NCBI GenBank assembly: GCA_964617875.1 | Contig: CAZUAI010000070.1 | Span: 1-29,792 of the forward strand | Reading direction: 5' to 3' | Origin: CAZMVY01 sp964617875 | Lineage (GTDB): Bacteria; Planctomycetota; Phycisphaerae; UBA1845; PWPN01 | Length of the DNA stretch: 29,792 bases | Shown: positions 1-7,963 of the stretch, piece after piece | How the letters are laid out: each line of letters opens with the position of its first letter | How positions within the stretch are numbered: position 1 is the first letter of the stretch | The notes under the pieces: generated by a model | The model's database searches: none | Told to the model about the DNA's origin: nothing | What the model saw: only the letters and a program-made list of their open reading frames with translations | Program-made: the position numbers and the translations under genes

Positions 1-9
1 CTCCGCGCC

Positions 10-387
10 TCAATGCTGATATCGGCATTCAAGGAGGTTTTGGGATAGGCTCTTAGGGTTCGTGTCGCTGGGGCAGGTGAAGAGGCCGGTTTCGCCCTTG
101 GCTTGCTTAAGGGCCACCACGGCCCAACTGGCGGTCGGAATCAGACGCGTACTGAGCTTCAGCGATGTGCCCGTCATGGAAGCAAGCTGAGTTGTCATGT
201 CGAGTTGATGCAGGCCGCCTCCGCAAAGCGCCGCCTTGGCTTGTTCCCGAGCACGTGCAAGCGATGGAAGCAGGACAGCAATTAATAAGGCGATGATCGC
301 CACAACAACAAGGAGTTCGATAAGGGTAAACGCAGTACGATGAAGCGAACCCGTATGTACACGTCTGGTCGGCTGTGTGACATGCAT
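10..387 (-). CDS. Type II secretion-like pseudopilin (prepilin N-terminal methylation domain), short or frameshifted
   Basis: The 125-residue product has a class III prepilin signal: a basic leader, then F-T-L-I-E-L-L with the conserved Glu at +5, then a hydrophobic helix ending in LPSLARAREQAK. Proteins of this type are cleaved and N-methylated by a prepilin peptidase and assemble as minor pseudopilins; planctomycetes carry many. I chose the ATG at 387 because TAGGAG lies about 7 nt upstream; an upstream in-frame start at 441 has no such site. After a CPSD motif the reading frame stops at 10-12. The last 11 residues look unlike protein, whereas another frame stays open to the window edge and reads AYPKTSLNADISIEAR, so a one-base frameshift near position 45 is possible. 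The hydrophobic helix and the cleavage motif are certain; the cargo or role is unknown. Confidence 0.8.
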   Translation of the reverse strand: MHVTQPTRRVHTGSLHRTAFTLIELLVVVAIIALLIAVLLPSLARAREQAKAALCGGGLHQLDMTTQLASMTGTSLKLSTRLIPTASWAVVALKQAKGETGLFTCPSDTNPKSLSQNLLECRYQH

Positions 388-707
388 AATGGTTCTCCTA
401 CGACAATGGAGCCTGCGCGCAACGATTATCGACCATTGCACCGGACCGGCTTACATTAATGGTTGCTCTTGTCGCAACGGGAACACACCGCAACTTGATC
501 ACGGGGCCGCTGCGTCCAATCGACTTCTAACGCTATCGCGTTAAGTTTTTTAAGTCAACGGGGTTTGTGACGAGTTCGAAGAAAAAAACTCAAGGCATCG
601 GCCGTCGATCCACATGGCCTGTTTGACTATGGCGGCGAAGGCATCACCGAACAGAATGGCGCGCGCGGTCAACGGCATGGAATTGCAGATTCATGATGAC
701 TTTCGGC
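388..707. other. Intergenic region between pseudopilin and GAF gene
   Basis: This 320-bp stretch has no convincing gene on either strand. It is visibly more AT-rich around 536-600 than its surroundings. It holds the candidate pseudopilin promoter and palindrome at 528-558. I see no clear hairpin-plus-T-run terminator for the operon that ends at 708. Confidence 0.6.
528..558 (-). promoter_or_regulatory. Candidate promoter with palindrome upstream of the pseudopilin gene
   Basis: On the minus strand TTGACT (553-558) is followed after 17 nt by TAGCGT (530-535). The -10 lies inside an inverted repeat, TAACGC-GATA-GCGTTA (528-543), which could be an operator. The leader to the ATG at 387 would be about 140 nt. 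TAGCGT also serves as the apparent -10 of the MscS gene in this window, which supports the call. Confidence 0.4.
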
Positions 708-1559
708 TCAAATCCCGGGCGATTCCGTGGGGCGGGGCGACCGTTCGTCGGCCGGGGACCGGTCGCGGACGTTTTGCAGTTGATCAACGATGCGTCCCAA
801 CTGGTCGGCCGTTACGCCGATGACGTTGATCAGTTCGACGGCTTCGGACGGCAGGCGGGCGGCCAGGGGCTCGAGCAATCGCGCGGCCTCGGCGATTCGG
901 GCGACCTGGTCACGGAGGTGCTCGTGCAGGAGACAGTGCTTGATGGCGGCCGCGGTCTGGTGTGCGAGGATCATGAAGACCCTCTCGTGGTCGGGCGAGA
1001 AGAACCCCGGTTCGCGGTGGCTGAGGTTCAGGACACCGATGGCCTCGCCGCGGACCTCAAGCGGCAGGCAGAGGAGCGAACGGACGGAGACCTCGCCGCT
1101 GCGTTGGTCGAACTCGGGGCTTTGGGCCGTATCGGCGATGAACATCGGCCGGCGATCGGCAAAGACGCGACCGGCGATCCCCGTGCCGGGCTTGAAGCCG
1201 ATCTGGCGGGGGGCGGCGTCCTTGGTGCCGCGCGCGACATACGGCTTGAGCAGCCCCTCGTCATGGTGATAGAGAAAGATCGAGGCGTTGTCCGCCTGCG
1301 TGGCGTCGAGGGCCTCCTCGATGATCCTGCGATGCACGTCAGCCGAGCCCGCGTATGCCGTCGCGACTTCCGCGACGCGATGAACGAGGGACAGCTCGGC
1401 GTCGCGGTCCTGCAACTGCCCCTCGACGTCGCGAACGAGCGATGCGAGGCCGTCGATCGTCGCCTGGAGTTCTTTTGTCTTGTTGCTGAGGAGATCGTCC
1501 AGCACGCGAAGGACGGCTTCGTCCTGGATCTCGGTCGTGATCGGGTCGCCTTCCTTCAT
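708..1559 (-). CDS. GAF-domain sensory protein
   Basis: The 283-residue protein begins with a coiled-coil-like segment (about residues 10-60, heptad-rich). A single GAF domain follows at about 65-210, recognisable by NASIFLYHHDEG, the GTGIAGRVFADRRPMFIAD stretch, SLLCLPLEVRGEAIGVLNL and a terminal helix with AHQTAAAIKH. A second helical region runs to a polar tail. GAF domains bind small molecules or cofactors. No output domain (kinase, GGDEF, HTH) is present, so it may act through a partner. Its ATG overlaps the stop of the upstream HDOD gene by 4 nt (ATGA, 1556-1559), which fixes the start and suggests translational coupling. It is the last gene of the unit that starts with iscR, though a separate promoter cannot be excluded. 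Ligand and role are unknown. Confidence 0.85.
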   Translation of the reverse strand: MKEGDPITTEIQDEAVLRVLDDLLSNKTKELQATIDGLASLVRDVEGQLQDRDAELSLVHRVAEVATAYAGSADVHRRIIEEALDATQADNASIFLYHHDEGLLKPYVARGTKDAAPRQIGFKPGTGIAGRVFADRRPMFIADTAQSPEFDQRSGEVSVRSLLCLPLEVRGEAIGVLNLSHREPGFFSPDHERVFMILAHQTAAAIKHCLLHEHLRDQVARIAEAARLLEPLAARLPSEAVELINVIGVTADQLGRIVDQLQNVRDRSPADERSPRPTESPGI

Positions 1560-2551
1560 GCCTTGGCCCCTTCGTGCCGATCGGGGACGACGTACACCGC
1601 CAGCGTCCATCGGAGCCGCATGGCCAGCCGTTCGATCTCGTCCGGCGTCTCCGCCCCGTTGCTGAGGGAAGCCGCCTGTTCCAGCGTCGGGACGACGTGA
1701 TCACCGGGGTTCCCGATGCCGGCGATACGGGCGACGGCATCCGCCGTGCGGACGACACGGGCCAGCTCCCCGTCGACGCCCTCGATGTTCTGCGGGGCGT
1801 GGTGGCCGCGGACGATCTGCTGGAGCTGCGGCGGAAGACGCCAGTGTTCGAGGAGTTCGGCGCCGATCTCGGCGTGCGCGGCCTCCTCGACCTCGTGCTC
1901 GGCCTCCTCGTAGGAGATGCCTCGCGATTCCACGATCTCGTGGACCCGGCGCCACTCGTTGGTTTGCGCGACGGCCAGGAGGGCTTTTCCGATGTCGTGA
2001 AGCAGCCCCGCGATGTGGGCGACGTCTTTGTTTTCGGGATGCTCTCGCTCCGCCAGCCAGCCCGACGCCACCGCCGTCGCGTGCAGGTGCGACCACAGCC
2101 CGCGATGGTCGAACCCGCGCGGAAACTTGACCCGCTCCATGCTGCTCAACGCAGCCACCCCGACGGCCAGCGACAGCGCCCGGCGGATGCCGAGCATGAT
2201 CACTGCGTGTTTCACGCTGGTTACGGGCACAGAAATGCCGTAGTAGGCGCTGTTCGCCGTACGCAGGAGTTCCGCCGCCAGGGCGGCGTCGGACGCGATG
2301 AGCTGGCCGAGTTCGGCAGCGCTCAGATCGGGGTCGGACACCGCGTTGAGGACGCGGGTCATTGTCGTGGACGGCGGCGGGAGCATGTCGGGCCGCCGCA
2401 GGCGCGGCCCCGGCGGCCGCTGCCCGGCAACGGCAACACCGGCAACCACCGACTGGCTGGAGTCCGCCAACCCTGCCTCCTGGATCAACGCGCGGCCGAT
2501 AACGTCGGCACGGGCCTTACCATTGGACCGCCTCTTCGGGACTATCGGCAA
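1556..2551 (-). CDS. HDOD-domain signalling protein
   Basis: The protein is 331 residues from a TTG at 2551. An ATG at 2386 (residue 56) is an alternative start, and neither has a strong ribosome site. The HDOD domain covers about residues 56-275. Diagnostic parts are LPPPSTTMTRVLNAVSDPDLSAAELGQLI, DAALAAELLRTANSAYYG and the HD pair in GLLHDIGKALL (H185, D186), followed by EHEVEEAAHAEIGAELLEHWRLP. HDOD proteins are non-catalytic relatives of HD-GYP phosphodiesterases that serve as scaffolds in signalling. The gene lies 87 nt after fdx and overlaps the GAF gene by ATGA, so HDOD and GAF probably work as a pair. A link to Fe-S status is only inferred from position. Confidence 0.85.
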   Translation of the reverse strand: MPIVPKRRSNGKARADVIGRALIQEAGLADSSQSVVAGVAVAGQRPPGPRLRRPDMLPPPSTTMTRVLNAVSDPDLSAAELGQLIASDAALAAELLRTANSAYYGISVPVTSVKHAVIMLGIRRALSLAVGVAALSSMERVKFPRGFDHRGLWSHLHATAVASGWLAEREHPENKDVAHIAGLLHDIGKALLAVAQTNEWRRVHEIVESRGISYEEAEHEVEEAAHAEIGAELLEHWRLPPQLQQIVRGHHAPQNIEGVDGELARVVRTADAVARIAGIGNPGDHVVPTLEQAASLSNGAETPDEIERLAMRLRWTLAVYVVPDRHEGAKA

Positions 2552-2638
2552 GGCGGACGTGGTAATTGCGATTGCAGTTGCGCCGGGGGGGCTTGGCGAC
2601 GTCCGATAACCGCGCCCCCCGGGGTGGCGGCGGCGGCG

Positions 2639-3007
2639 CTATTCACGAGCCAGATTGCGGTTCCAGGCGGGGACTTCGACAACGATGTCGGCCGAGCCGT
2701 CGGGGACGCATCGGCAGGCGAGGCGCGACGTGGGGCGAAGGCCGGGGGCGGCGTCGAGCTGATCGAGTTCCCTGTCGGTCGGCGTGTTGCAGGCGTCGTA
2801 CCCCTCGCGGATGACGACGTGGCAGGTGGCGCACGCGCCGGCACCGCCGCAGGCGTGGTCGATGTCGATGCCGTTGCGGAGGGCGATGTCGAGGATGCTG
2901 CCGGGCGATCCGTGCGTGCCGCGGGAAAGGTCGGCGGGGTTGACGTCGACGGTTGTGCCGGCGGGGAGGAACGTGACCCGGTAGGCTCGCGCAGGCCGTT
3001 GGTTCAT
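2639..3007 (-). CDS. fdx: Adrenodoxin-type [2Fe-2S] ferredoxin of the ISC system
   Basis: The protein is 122 residues from the ATG at 3007. It contains the adrenodoxin-type cluster motif C53-x5-C59-x2-C62 (ACGGAGACATCHV) and a distal ligand in SRLACRC (C98, with C100 adjacent). The C-terminus PAWNRNLARE resembles the E. coli Fdx tail. ISC ferredoxins supply electrons for sulfur reduction during cluster assembly on IscU. Placement directly after hscA, 80 nt away, is that of the E. coli operon. The 80-nt gap contains a GC-rich hairpin (GCGGGC/GCCCGC, 3030-3047). Confidence 0.95.
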   Translation of the reverse strand: MNQRPARAYRVTFLPAGTTVDVNPADLSRGTHGSPGSILDIALRNGIDIDHACGGAGACATCHVVIREGYDACNTPTDRELDQLDAAPGLRPTSRLACRCVPDGSADIVVEVPAWNRNLARE

Positions 3008-3087
3008 TGTTGGCGGTGTCCGTCAGCGGGCGGGCCTCCGAGCCCGCGAGTACGCGGCCTCCGGGAACGGCCCACCGTGCCCGTTCG

Positions 3088-4935
3088 TCATTCGTCCTTC
3101 GTGAGCGCCTCCGTGATGGCCGCTTCGGCGAGGCGGATGGTCATCTTGTCGAACGCATCGAGCGCCTTGTGGACCGCCTCGGGATCGCGGCTGGTCTCGG
3201 CGAGTTGCCGGAGCGCGGCCATGGCGGCCTCGATCCGCGCCCGTTCGTCGGCGGGGATGCGCCGGCCCGCCTTCTCGAGCATCTGCTCGGTCTTGTTCGT
3301 GTCGAACGCCACCTGGTTGCGCAGGTCGATCAGGCGGTGGGCGGTCATGTCCTCCCGGGCGAACCTGTAGGACTCGACCTCCATGCGATCGACCTCTTCC
3401 TTTGTCAGGCCGTGGGCGGGGACGACCTGGATGCCGGCCTCGCGGCCGCTGCGGAGTTCCTTGGCGGAGACGTCGAGGATGCCGTTCTGGTCGATGAGGA
3501 ACGTGACCTCGATCTTGGGCATGCCGGCGGGCATCGGCGGGATGCCGCGCAGCTCGAACTCGCCGAGCGAGCGGCAGTCGGCGGCGAGTTCGCGCTCGCC
3601 CTGGAGGACGTTGATTTTGATGTTGGTCTGCCCGTCCACGAAGCTGGTGAACATCTCGCGGGCGCGGCACGGGATGCGCGTGTTGCGGAGGATGAGCTTG
3701 CCCATCGCGCCGCCCATCGTCTCGATGCCGAGCGAAAGCGGTGTGACGTCGAGAAGGAGCATGTCGCGCTTCGTGCCGGCGAGGATGCCGGCCTGCACCG
3801 CGGCGCCGAGGGCGACGACCTCGTCGGGGTTGAGGGCGGTGTACGGCGTGCGGCCGAAGACCTCGGCGACACGGCGACGCACGAACGGAATCCGCGTCGA
3901 ACCGCCGACCATGACCACCTGCTCGATCGTGTCGGGTTCGATTGCGGCGTCGCGCAGGGCCTGGCGGCAGGAGGCGACGGTCTTCTCGACCCACGGGGCG
4001 ATCATGGCCTCGAACTCGGCCCGCTCGATGACGCGGTCGTAGACGCGGCCCTTGCCGAGGTCGATGGAGATCGTCGCCTGCTCCTGCCCGCTGAGGCGGA
4101 TCTTGACGTCCTCGGCGAAGGAGCGGAGCGCCTGCTTGATCTGCGGCGAGTCGATCTCGAGGCCGAAGCGGTCGCGGACCTCCCGCTGGACGAGCTGGAT
4201 GATCTCGCGGTCCATGTCGTCGCCGCCGAGGTGGGTGTCGCCGTGCGTGCTGAGGACCTCGAAGACGCCGCCCTCGAGACGCAGGATCGAAATGTCGAAC
4301 GTGCCGCCGCCGAGGTCGTAGACGGCGATCGTGGAAGCGCCGCCGTCGCCGCCGCCGCTTCGCAGGCCGAGACCGTAGGCGAGCGCGGCGGCGGTCGGTT
4401 CGTTCACGATCCGCACGACGTCGAGGCCGGCGATACGCCCGGCGTCGCGGGTGGCCTGGCGCTGGGCGTCGTCGAAGTAGGCCGGGACGGTGATGACGGC
4501 ACGGCGGACCTCGCGGCCGAGCCTGCGTTCGGCGTTGCGCTTCAGCTGTCGGAGGACAATGGCGCTGAGTTCGGGCGGCGTGAGAAGCCTGCCGTTGACC
4601 TCGACAGCGGCGACGTCGCGGCCGTCTTCCGTCGTCTGCCGCTGCACGACGTGGTAGGGGAGGAATCGCAGCTCCCGTTCGGCGATGTCGGCGAAGCCCC
4701 GGCCCATGAGCCGCTTGATCGAAAAGACCGTGGCGAGGGGGTTTTCGACGGCGTGGGCCCGCGCCTCCCAGCCGACGGTGACGGTGCCGTCGGGCGCGAA
4801 GGCGAGGACGGAAGGCACGCGGCCCTCGCCGCGTTCATCGCGGACGACCTGGGGGCCGGCCGCGTCGCAGAACGCGATGAGCGAGTGCGTCGTTCCGAGG
4901 TCGATGCCGACGATGGTGTCCGTGGCGTCGGGCAT
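3088..4935 (-). CDS. hscA: Hsp70-family chaperone HscA
   Basis: The protein is 615 residues, close to the 616 of E. coli HscA. The nucleotide-binding domain shows the phosphate-1 loop in VGIDLGTTHSLIAF (about residues 9-22), VITVPAYFDDAQRQATRDA, RIVNEPTAAALAYGLG, YDLGGGTFDISIL and VGGSTRIPFVR. A substrate-binding domain follows (about 385-540), then an alpha-helical lid that lacks the acidic C-terminal tail of DnaK. HscA with HscB drives release of the cluster from IscU, whose LPPVK motif it binds. The gene is 6 nt downstream of hscB and upstream of fdx, and this position makes HscA the best reading rather than general DnaK. Confidence 0.93.
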   Translation of the reverse strand: MPDATDTIVGIDLGTTHSLIAFCDAAGPQVVRDERGEGRVPSVLAFAPDGTVTVGWEARAHAVENPLATVFSIKRLMGRGFADIAERELRFLPYHVVQRQTTEDGRDVAAVEVNGRLLTPPELSAIVLRQLKRNAERRLGREVRRAVITVPAYFDDAQRQATRDAGRIAGLDVVRIVNEPTAAALAYGLGLRSGGGDGGASTIAVYDLGGGTFDISILRLEGGVFEVLSTHGDTHLGGDDMDREIIQLVQREVRDRFGLEIDSPQIKQALRSFAEDVKIRLSGQEQATISIDLGKGRVYDRVIERAEFEAMIAPWVEKTVASCRQALRDAAIEPDTIEQVVMVGGSTRIPFVRRRVAEVFGRTPYTALNPDEVVALGAAVQAGILAGTKRDMLLLDVTPLSLGIETMGGAMGKLILRNTRIPCRAREMFTSFVDGQTNIKINVLQGERELAADCRSLGEFELRGIPPMPAGMPKIEVTFLIDQNGILDVSAKELRSGREAGIQVVPAHGLTKEEVDRMEVESYRFAREDMTAHRLIDLRNQVAFDTNKTEQMLEKAGRRIPADERARIEAAMAALRQLAETSRDPEAVHKALDAFDKMTIRLAEAAITEALTKDE

Positions 4936-4941
4936 GGGGGT

Positions 4942-5559
4942 TCAGTTCAGCTCCGTGAGCAGGTTGTTGAGGTACTTCATGGCGTTGAGTTGCCGTCGCA
5001 GGTTGACGCGGACCTCGTCGGACGGTTCGTCCAGGCGTTCGCAGAGCGCCTCGATGGCGGCCTGCGTGGTCGAGCGGCGTGCGTCGATTCGCTTGCGCAG
5101 TTCGCCGAGGGCGTCCTGATTGCCGGCGGCCTTTGCGTCTTCGATGTCCTCGCGGAGCATCATGACCTCGGCGAGGAGTTCGCCAGGGGCGCTCTTGTCG
5201 GCGGCGGAACTCCGGCCGCCGGAACTCTCGAGGAGGTATTCCGCCCGGAGCAGAGGGTCCTTGAGCGTCTGGTAGGCCTCGTTGATCTGCGCGCTGAGGG
5301 TCAGGGCGAGGTTCCGCATTTCGGGGGCCTGGGCGCCGAAGAGGTCCGGATGCACATTCCGGCTGATGGCGAGGAATCGCCGGTGCAGGTCGGCGAGGTC
5401 GATGGAGTATCGGCGCGGCAGGCCGAAGAGGCGGAAGTGGTCCTCCGACGTATCGACGGGGTAGAGCGTGTGGCACGACTGGCAGCAGACGGGGGAGTCC
5501 AGCGGCCGCTGGCACGCGTTGCACTTGGTCGGGTGCGGCTTGGGTTGCGGTTCGGTCAT
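4942..5559 (-). CDS. hscB: J-domain co-chaperone HscB with N-terminal tetracysteine module
   Basis: From the ATG at 5559 the protein is 205 residues; an ATG at 5595 in the same frame would add 12. The J domain (about residues 40-110) contains the HPD tripeptide in SRNVHPDLFG, and the C-terminal helices (about 125-205) form the IscU-binding three-helix bundle typical of HscB. Unusually, residues 13-29 hold two CxxC pairs, CNAC and CQSC, just before the J domain, followed by LYPVDTSEDHFRLFGL. Human HSC20 has a structurally known zinc-binding tetracysteine module in the same place and the same following pattern; E. coli HscB lacks it. The gene lies between iscA and hscA. Confidence 0.93.
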   Translation of the reverse strand: MTEPQPKPHPTKCNACQRPLDSPVCCQSCHTLYPVDTSEDHFRLFGLPRRYSIDLADLHRRFLAISRNVHPDLFGAQAPEMRNLALTLSAQINEAYQTLKDPLLRAEYLLESSGGRSSAADKSAPGELLAEVMMLREDIEDAKAAGNQDALGELRKRIDARRSTTQAAIEALCERLDEPSDEVRVNLRRQLNAMKYLNNLLTELN

Positions 5560-5676
5560 GGCGGCGGCCTGTCTCCGATCCTCAGTATCGTACATCCCAT
5601 TGCGTACAAGACAACGGCCCCCGCGTCGGGTTCCTCTGCCGGGCGAACCGAGGTGGGGGCCGATTGCGTTCGAGCG

Positions 5677-6006
5677 TCAGGCCGAGAAGCTGCTGCCGCA
5701 GCCGCACTTGTTCGTGGCGTTCGGGTTGTCGAAGACGAAGCCCCGCCCCATGATCTCGTCGCGGAAATCGATCGTCGTGCCGTTGAGGTACAGGTAGCTC
5801 TTCGGATCGCAGACGATCTTCACGCCGTGGCTCTCGAACTCCTCGTCGTGTTCGCCCCTGGCGTCGACGAGGTCGAGCGAGTAGCTGAACCCCGCGCAAC
5901 CGCCGCCCTTGGCCGCGATCCGCAGCCTTGCCGTCTCGGGCAGGCTGCGCTCCTTCAGAATCGCCGCCACTTCCCTGGCGGCCCTCTCGGTCAACTGGAT
6001 TGGCAT
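5677..6006 (-). CDS. iscA: A-type Fe-S carrier IscA
   Basis: The product is a 109-residue HesB/IscA protein starting at the ATG at 6006, which is preceded by AAGGAG with about 9 nt spacing; the open frame continues upstream but without protein-like sequence. All three cluster-ligand cysteines are present: C37 in AKGGGCAGFSY, and C101 and C103 in NKCGCGSSFSA. A-type proteins accept and deliver [2Fe-2S]/[4Fe-4S] clusters or iron. It follows iscU after an unusually long 282-nt gap and precedes hscB by 117 nt. Confidence 0.95.
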   Translation of the reverse strand: MPIQLTERAAREVAAILKERSLPETARLRIAAKGGGCAGFSYSLDLVDARGEHDEEFESHGVKIVCDPKSYLYLNGTTIDFRDEIMGRGFVFDNPNATNKCGCGSSFSA

Positions 6007-6288
6007 CGTATGCACTCCTTGCGGTTCCGGGACCGCGCGTCGTAAACTCATAGAAGGCGCCGGCCGGCCCGACCCGAAGCCCACAACAATCCGACCGGCG
6101 CCCCAGTCCGCCTGGGCGGAAAAGCGAGAACGCGAAAAACCGGAAAGGCGAACAAGCCTCCGGGGAAGGGTTCTTCGTGAACCCGGCAGCCGCAGACTCG
6201 CGAATTCATCCGCCCATCGACCTTGTTTTGCGTTTTCTCGTTGTCTCGCCTTCCTGACGCTTTCCGGCGCTGCAACACGCAACGCGGA
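6007..6288. other. Long intergenic gap inside the isc operon
   Basis: The 282-nt gap between iscU and iscA has no supportable gene. On the minus strand it contains a perfect hairpin, GGGTTC-ACGAA-GAACCC (6168-6184), and a weaker AGGC/GCCT stem just downstream. There is no T-run, so a simple intrinsic terminator is unlikely. It may be an RNA-processing or attenuation site, or an inserted repeat. A segment with several TTTCC/TTTTCG stretches (about 6110-6150) resembles the tail region near 29,715-29,745. Confidence 0.45.
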
Positions 6289-6717
6289 TCACGCCGCCCC
6301 TGACGTCGCTTCCGTCGCCTTCTGACCGGCGCTTTTCTGCGCCCGCTTTCGTTTCAGGTCGATCACGGCGGCCCGGATCGCGTCCTCCGCGAGGACGCTG
6401 CAGTGGATCTTCACCGGCGGCAGGGCCAGCTCCCGGGCGATCTCCGTGTTCTTGATCTCCATCGCCTCGTCCAGCCTGCGGCCCTTGATCCACTCGGTCG
6501 CGAGCGAGCTGCTCGCGATCGCGCTGCCGCAGCCGAACGTCTTGAACTTCGCATCGACGATCCGGTCGTTTTCATCGACCTGGATCTGAAGCCGCATCAC
6601 GTCCCCGCACTCGGGGGCGCCGACGATTCCCGTTCCCACCGAGTCGCTGGCCCGATCGAGCGAGCCGATGTTCCTCGGGTTGCTGAAGTGGTCGATGACC
6701 TTGTCGCTGTATGCCAT
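6289..6717 (-). CDS. iscU: Fe-S cluster scaffold IscU
   Basis: The protein is 142 residues. The three scaffold cysteines are C37 in GAPECGDVM, C63 in FKTFGCGSAIASSS and C105 in KIHCSVLAEDAI, with the conserved Asp (D39) two residues after C37. ALPPVKIHC includes the LPPVK sequence recognised by HscA, consistent with hscA downstream. An AGGAG lies about 10 nt before the ATG at 6717, and the gene starts 13 nt after iscS ends. A Lys/Arg-rich extension follows the last helix. IscU receives sulfur from IscS and builds [2Fe-2S] clusters. Confidence 0.96.
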   Translation of the reverse strand: MAYSDKVIDHFSNPRNIGSLDRASDSVGTGIVGAPECGDVMRLQIQVDENDRIVDAKFKTFGCGSAIASSSLATEWIKGRRLDEAMEIKNTEIARELALPPVKIHCSVLAEDAIRAAVIDLKRKRAQKSAGQKATEATSGAA

Positions 6718-6730
6718 GGCGGCTGCTCCT

Positions 6731-7942
6731 CTACTTCGACTGCCATTGGACCTTGCGGATGTCCACGCCCTCCTGGGCCATTTCGTACAACGGACTCATT
6801 TCGCGGAGCTTCTTCACGGCCGCCGTCACGCGTTCGATCGCCTGATCGATCTCGTCGCGGGTGTTGAACCGGCCGAGCGAGAAGCGGATCGAGCAGTGGG
6901 CGAGGTCGTCGCCGATTCCCGTTGCGCGGAGCACGTAGCTCGGTTCGAGCGACGCGCTCGTGCAGGCGGAGCCGCTGCTGACGGCCAGCTCCTTCATGCT
7001 CATCATCAGCGATTCGCCCTCGACGAAGGCGAAGCTGGCGTTCAGGATGTTCGGCAGGCCGTGCTGCGGGTCGCCGTTGCGGTACACGTGGTCGAGCCGT
7101 TCGGAGAGGGCGGCCCAGAGGCGGTCGCGCAGCTCGCCGACGCGCCTGGATTCGGCGGTCATCTCCTCGCGGCAGATCTCGGCGGCCCTGCCGAAGCCGA
7201 CGATGCCGGGGACGTTCAGCGTTCCGGACCGCATGCCGCGTTCGTGACCGCCGCCGTGGACGACGGGCTCGGCCCGCACGCGGGGGTTTTTGCGGCGGAC
7301 GTACAACGCCCCGATGCCCTTGGGGCCGTAGATCTTGTGCGCGCTGCACGAGAGCAGGTCGATGTTCATCGACTGGACGTCGAGCGGGATCTTGCCGAAG
7401 GCCTGGCAGGCGTCCGTGTGGAAGAGGACGCCCTTCTCGCGGCAGATCGCCCCGATCTCGGCGATGGGCTGGATCGTGCCGATCTCATTGTTCGCTGCCA
7501 TGATCGAGACGACGACCGTCTCCGGCGTGATCGCGTCGCGAAGCTGGTCGAGGTCGATCCGGCCGGTACGGCCGACCGGCAGATACGTCACGCGGAAGCC
7601 CTGCTGCTCGAGGTACTTGCACGAATCGAGGACCGCCTTGTGCTCGGTCGCCTGGGTGATGAGGTGGTTGCCCTTGTCGCGGTACATCCACGCGACACCC
7701 TTGGTGGCGATGTTGTCGCTCTCGGTGGCGCCGCTGGTGAAGACGATCTCTTTCGCCTCGGCGCCGATCACCCGGGCGATCTGCTCGCGGGCCTTCTCGA
7801 CGGCCTGCTCGGCCTCCCACCCGTACGGGTGGTTGCGGCTGGCGGCGTTGCCGAAATGCTCCGTGAAATAGGGGAGCATGGCTTCCAGCACGCGCGGGTC
7901 CACCGGCGTGGTCGCTGCGTTGTCGAGATAGATCGGTCTCAT
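6731..7942 (-). CDS. iscS: Cysteine desulfurase IscS
   Basis: The protein is 403 residues, the usual size for IscS (404 in E. coli). Motifs in order are YLDNAATTPVDPRV at the N-terminus, FTSGATESDNIA, the ATEHKAVL His, DACQAFGKIPLDV, the PLP lysine K203 in SCSAHKIYGPKGIGALY, and the persulfide cysteine C327 in SSGSACTSASLEPSYVLRA. The loop around C327 is of the group I (IscS/NifS) form. The C-terminus continues past the catalytic loop as in IscS. It removes sulfur from cysteine and passes it to IscU. It starts 21 nt after iscR ends. Confidence 0.97.
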   Translation of the reverse strand: MRPIYLDNAATTPVDPRVLEAMLPYFTEHFGNAASRNHPYGWEAEQAVEKAREQIARVIGAEAKEIVFTSGATESDNIATKGVAWMYRDKGNHLITQATEHKAVLDSCKYLEQQGFRVTYLPVGRTGRIDLDQLRDAITPETVVVSIMAANNEIGTIQPIAEIGAICREKGVLFHTDACQAFGKIPLDVQSMNIDLLSCSAHKIYGPKGIGALYVRRKNPRVRAEPVVHGGGHERGMRSGTLNVPGIVGFGRAAEICREEMTAESRRVGELRDRLWAALSERLDHVYRNGDPQHGLPNILNASFAFVEGESLMMSMKELAVSSGSACTSASLEPSYVLRATGIGDDLAHCSIRFSLGRFNTRDEIDQAIERVTAAVKKLREMSPLYEMAQEGVDIRKVQWQSK

Positions 7943-7963
7943 GGGTCGGGCGACTCTCCAGTA

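Noticed and set aside
693..1700. Plus-strand open frame opposite the GAF gene
   Set aside because: The minus-strand frame has a clear GAF domain and an ATGA overlap with its neighbour; the plus frame has neither.
3030..3047. GC-rich hairpin between hscA and fdx
   Set aside because: The 6-bp stem has no T run on either strand, and such hairpins are frequent by chance at this GC content; noted only within the fdx entry.
3007..6045. Very long open frame on the plus strand opposite hscA, hscB and iscA
   Set aside because: It is antisense to well-supported genes, is Asp/Glu/Val/Gly-rich as expected of the complement of GC-rich coding DNA, and has no family motif.
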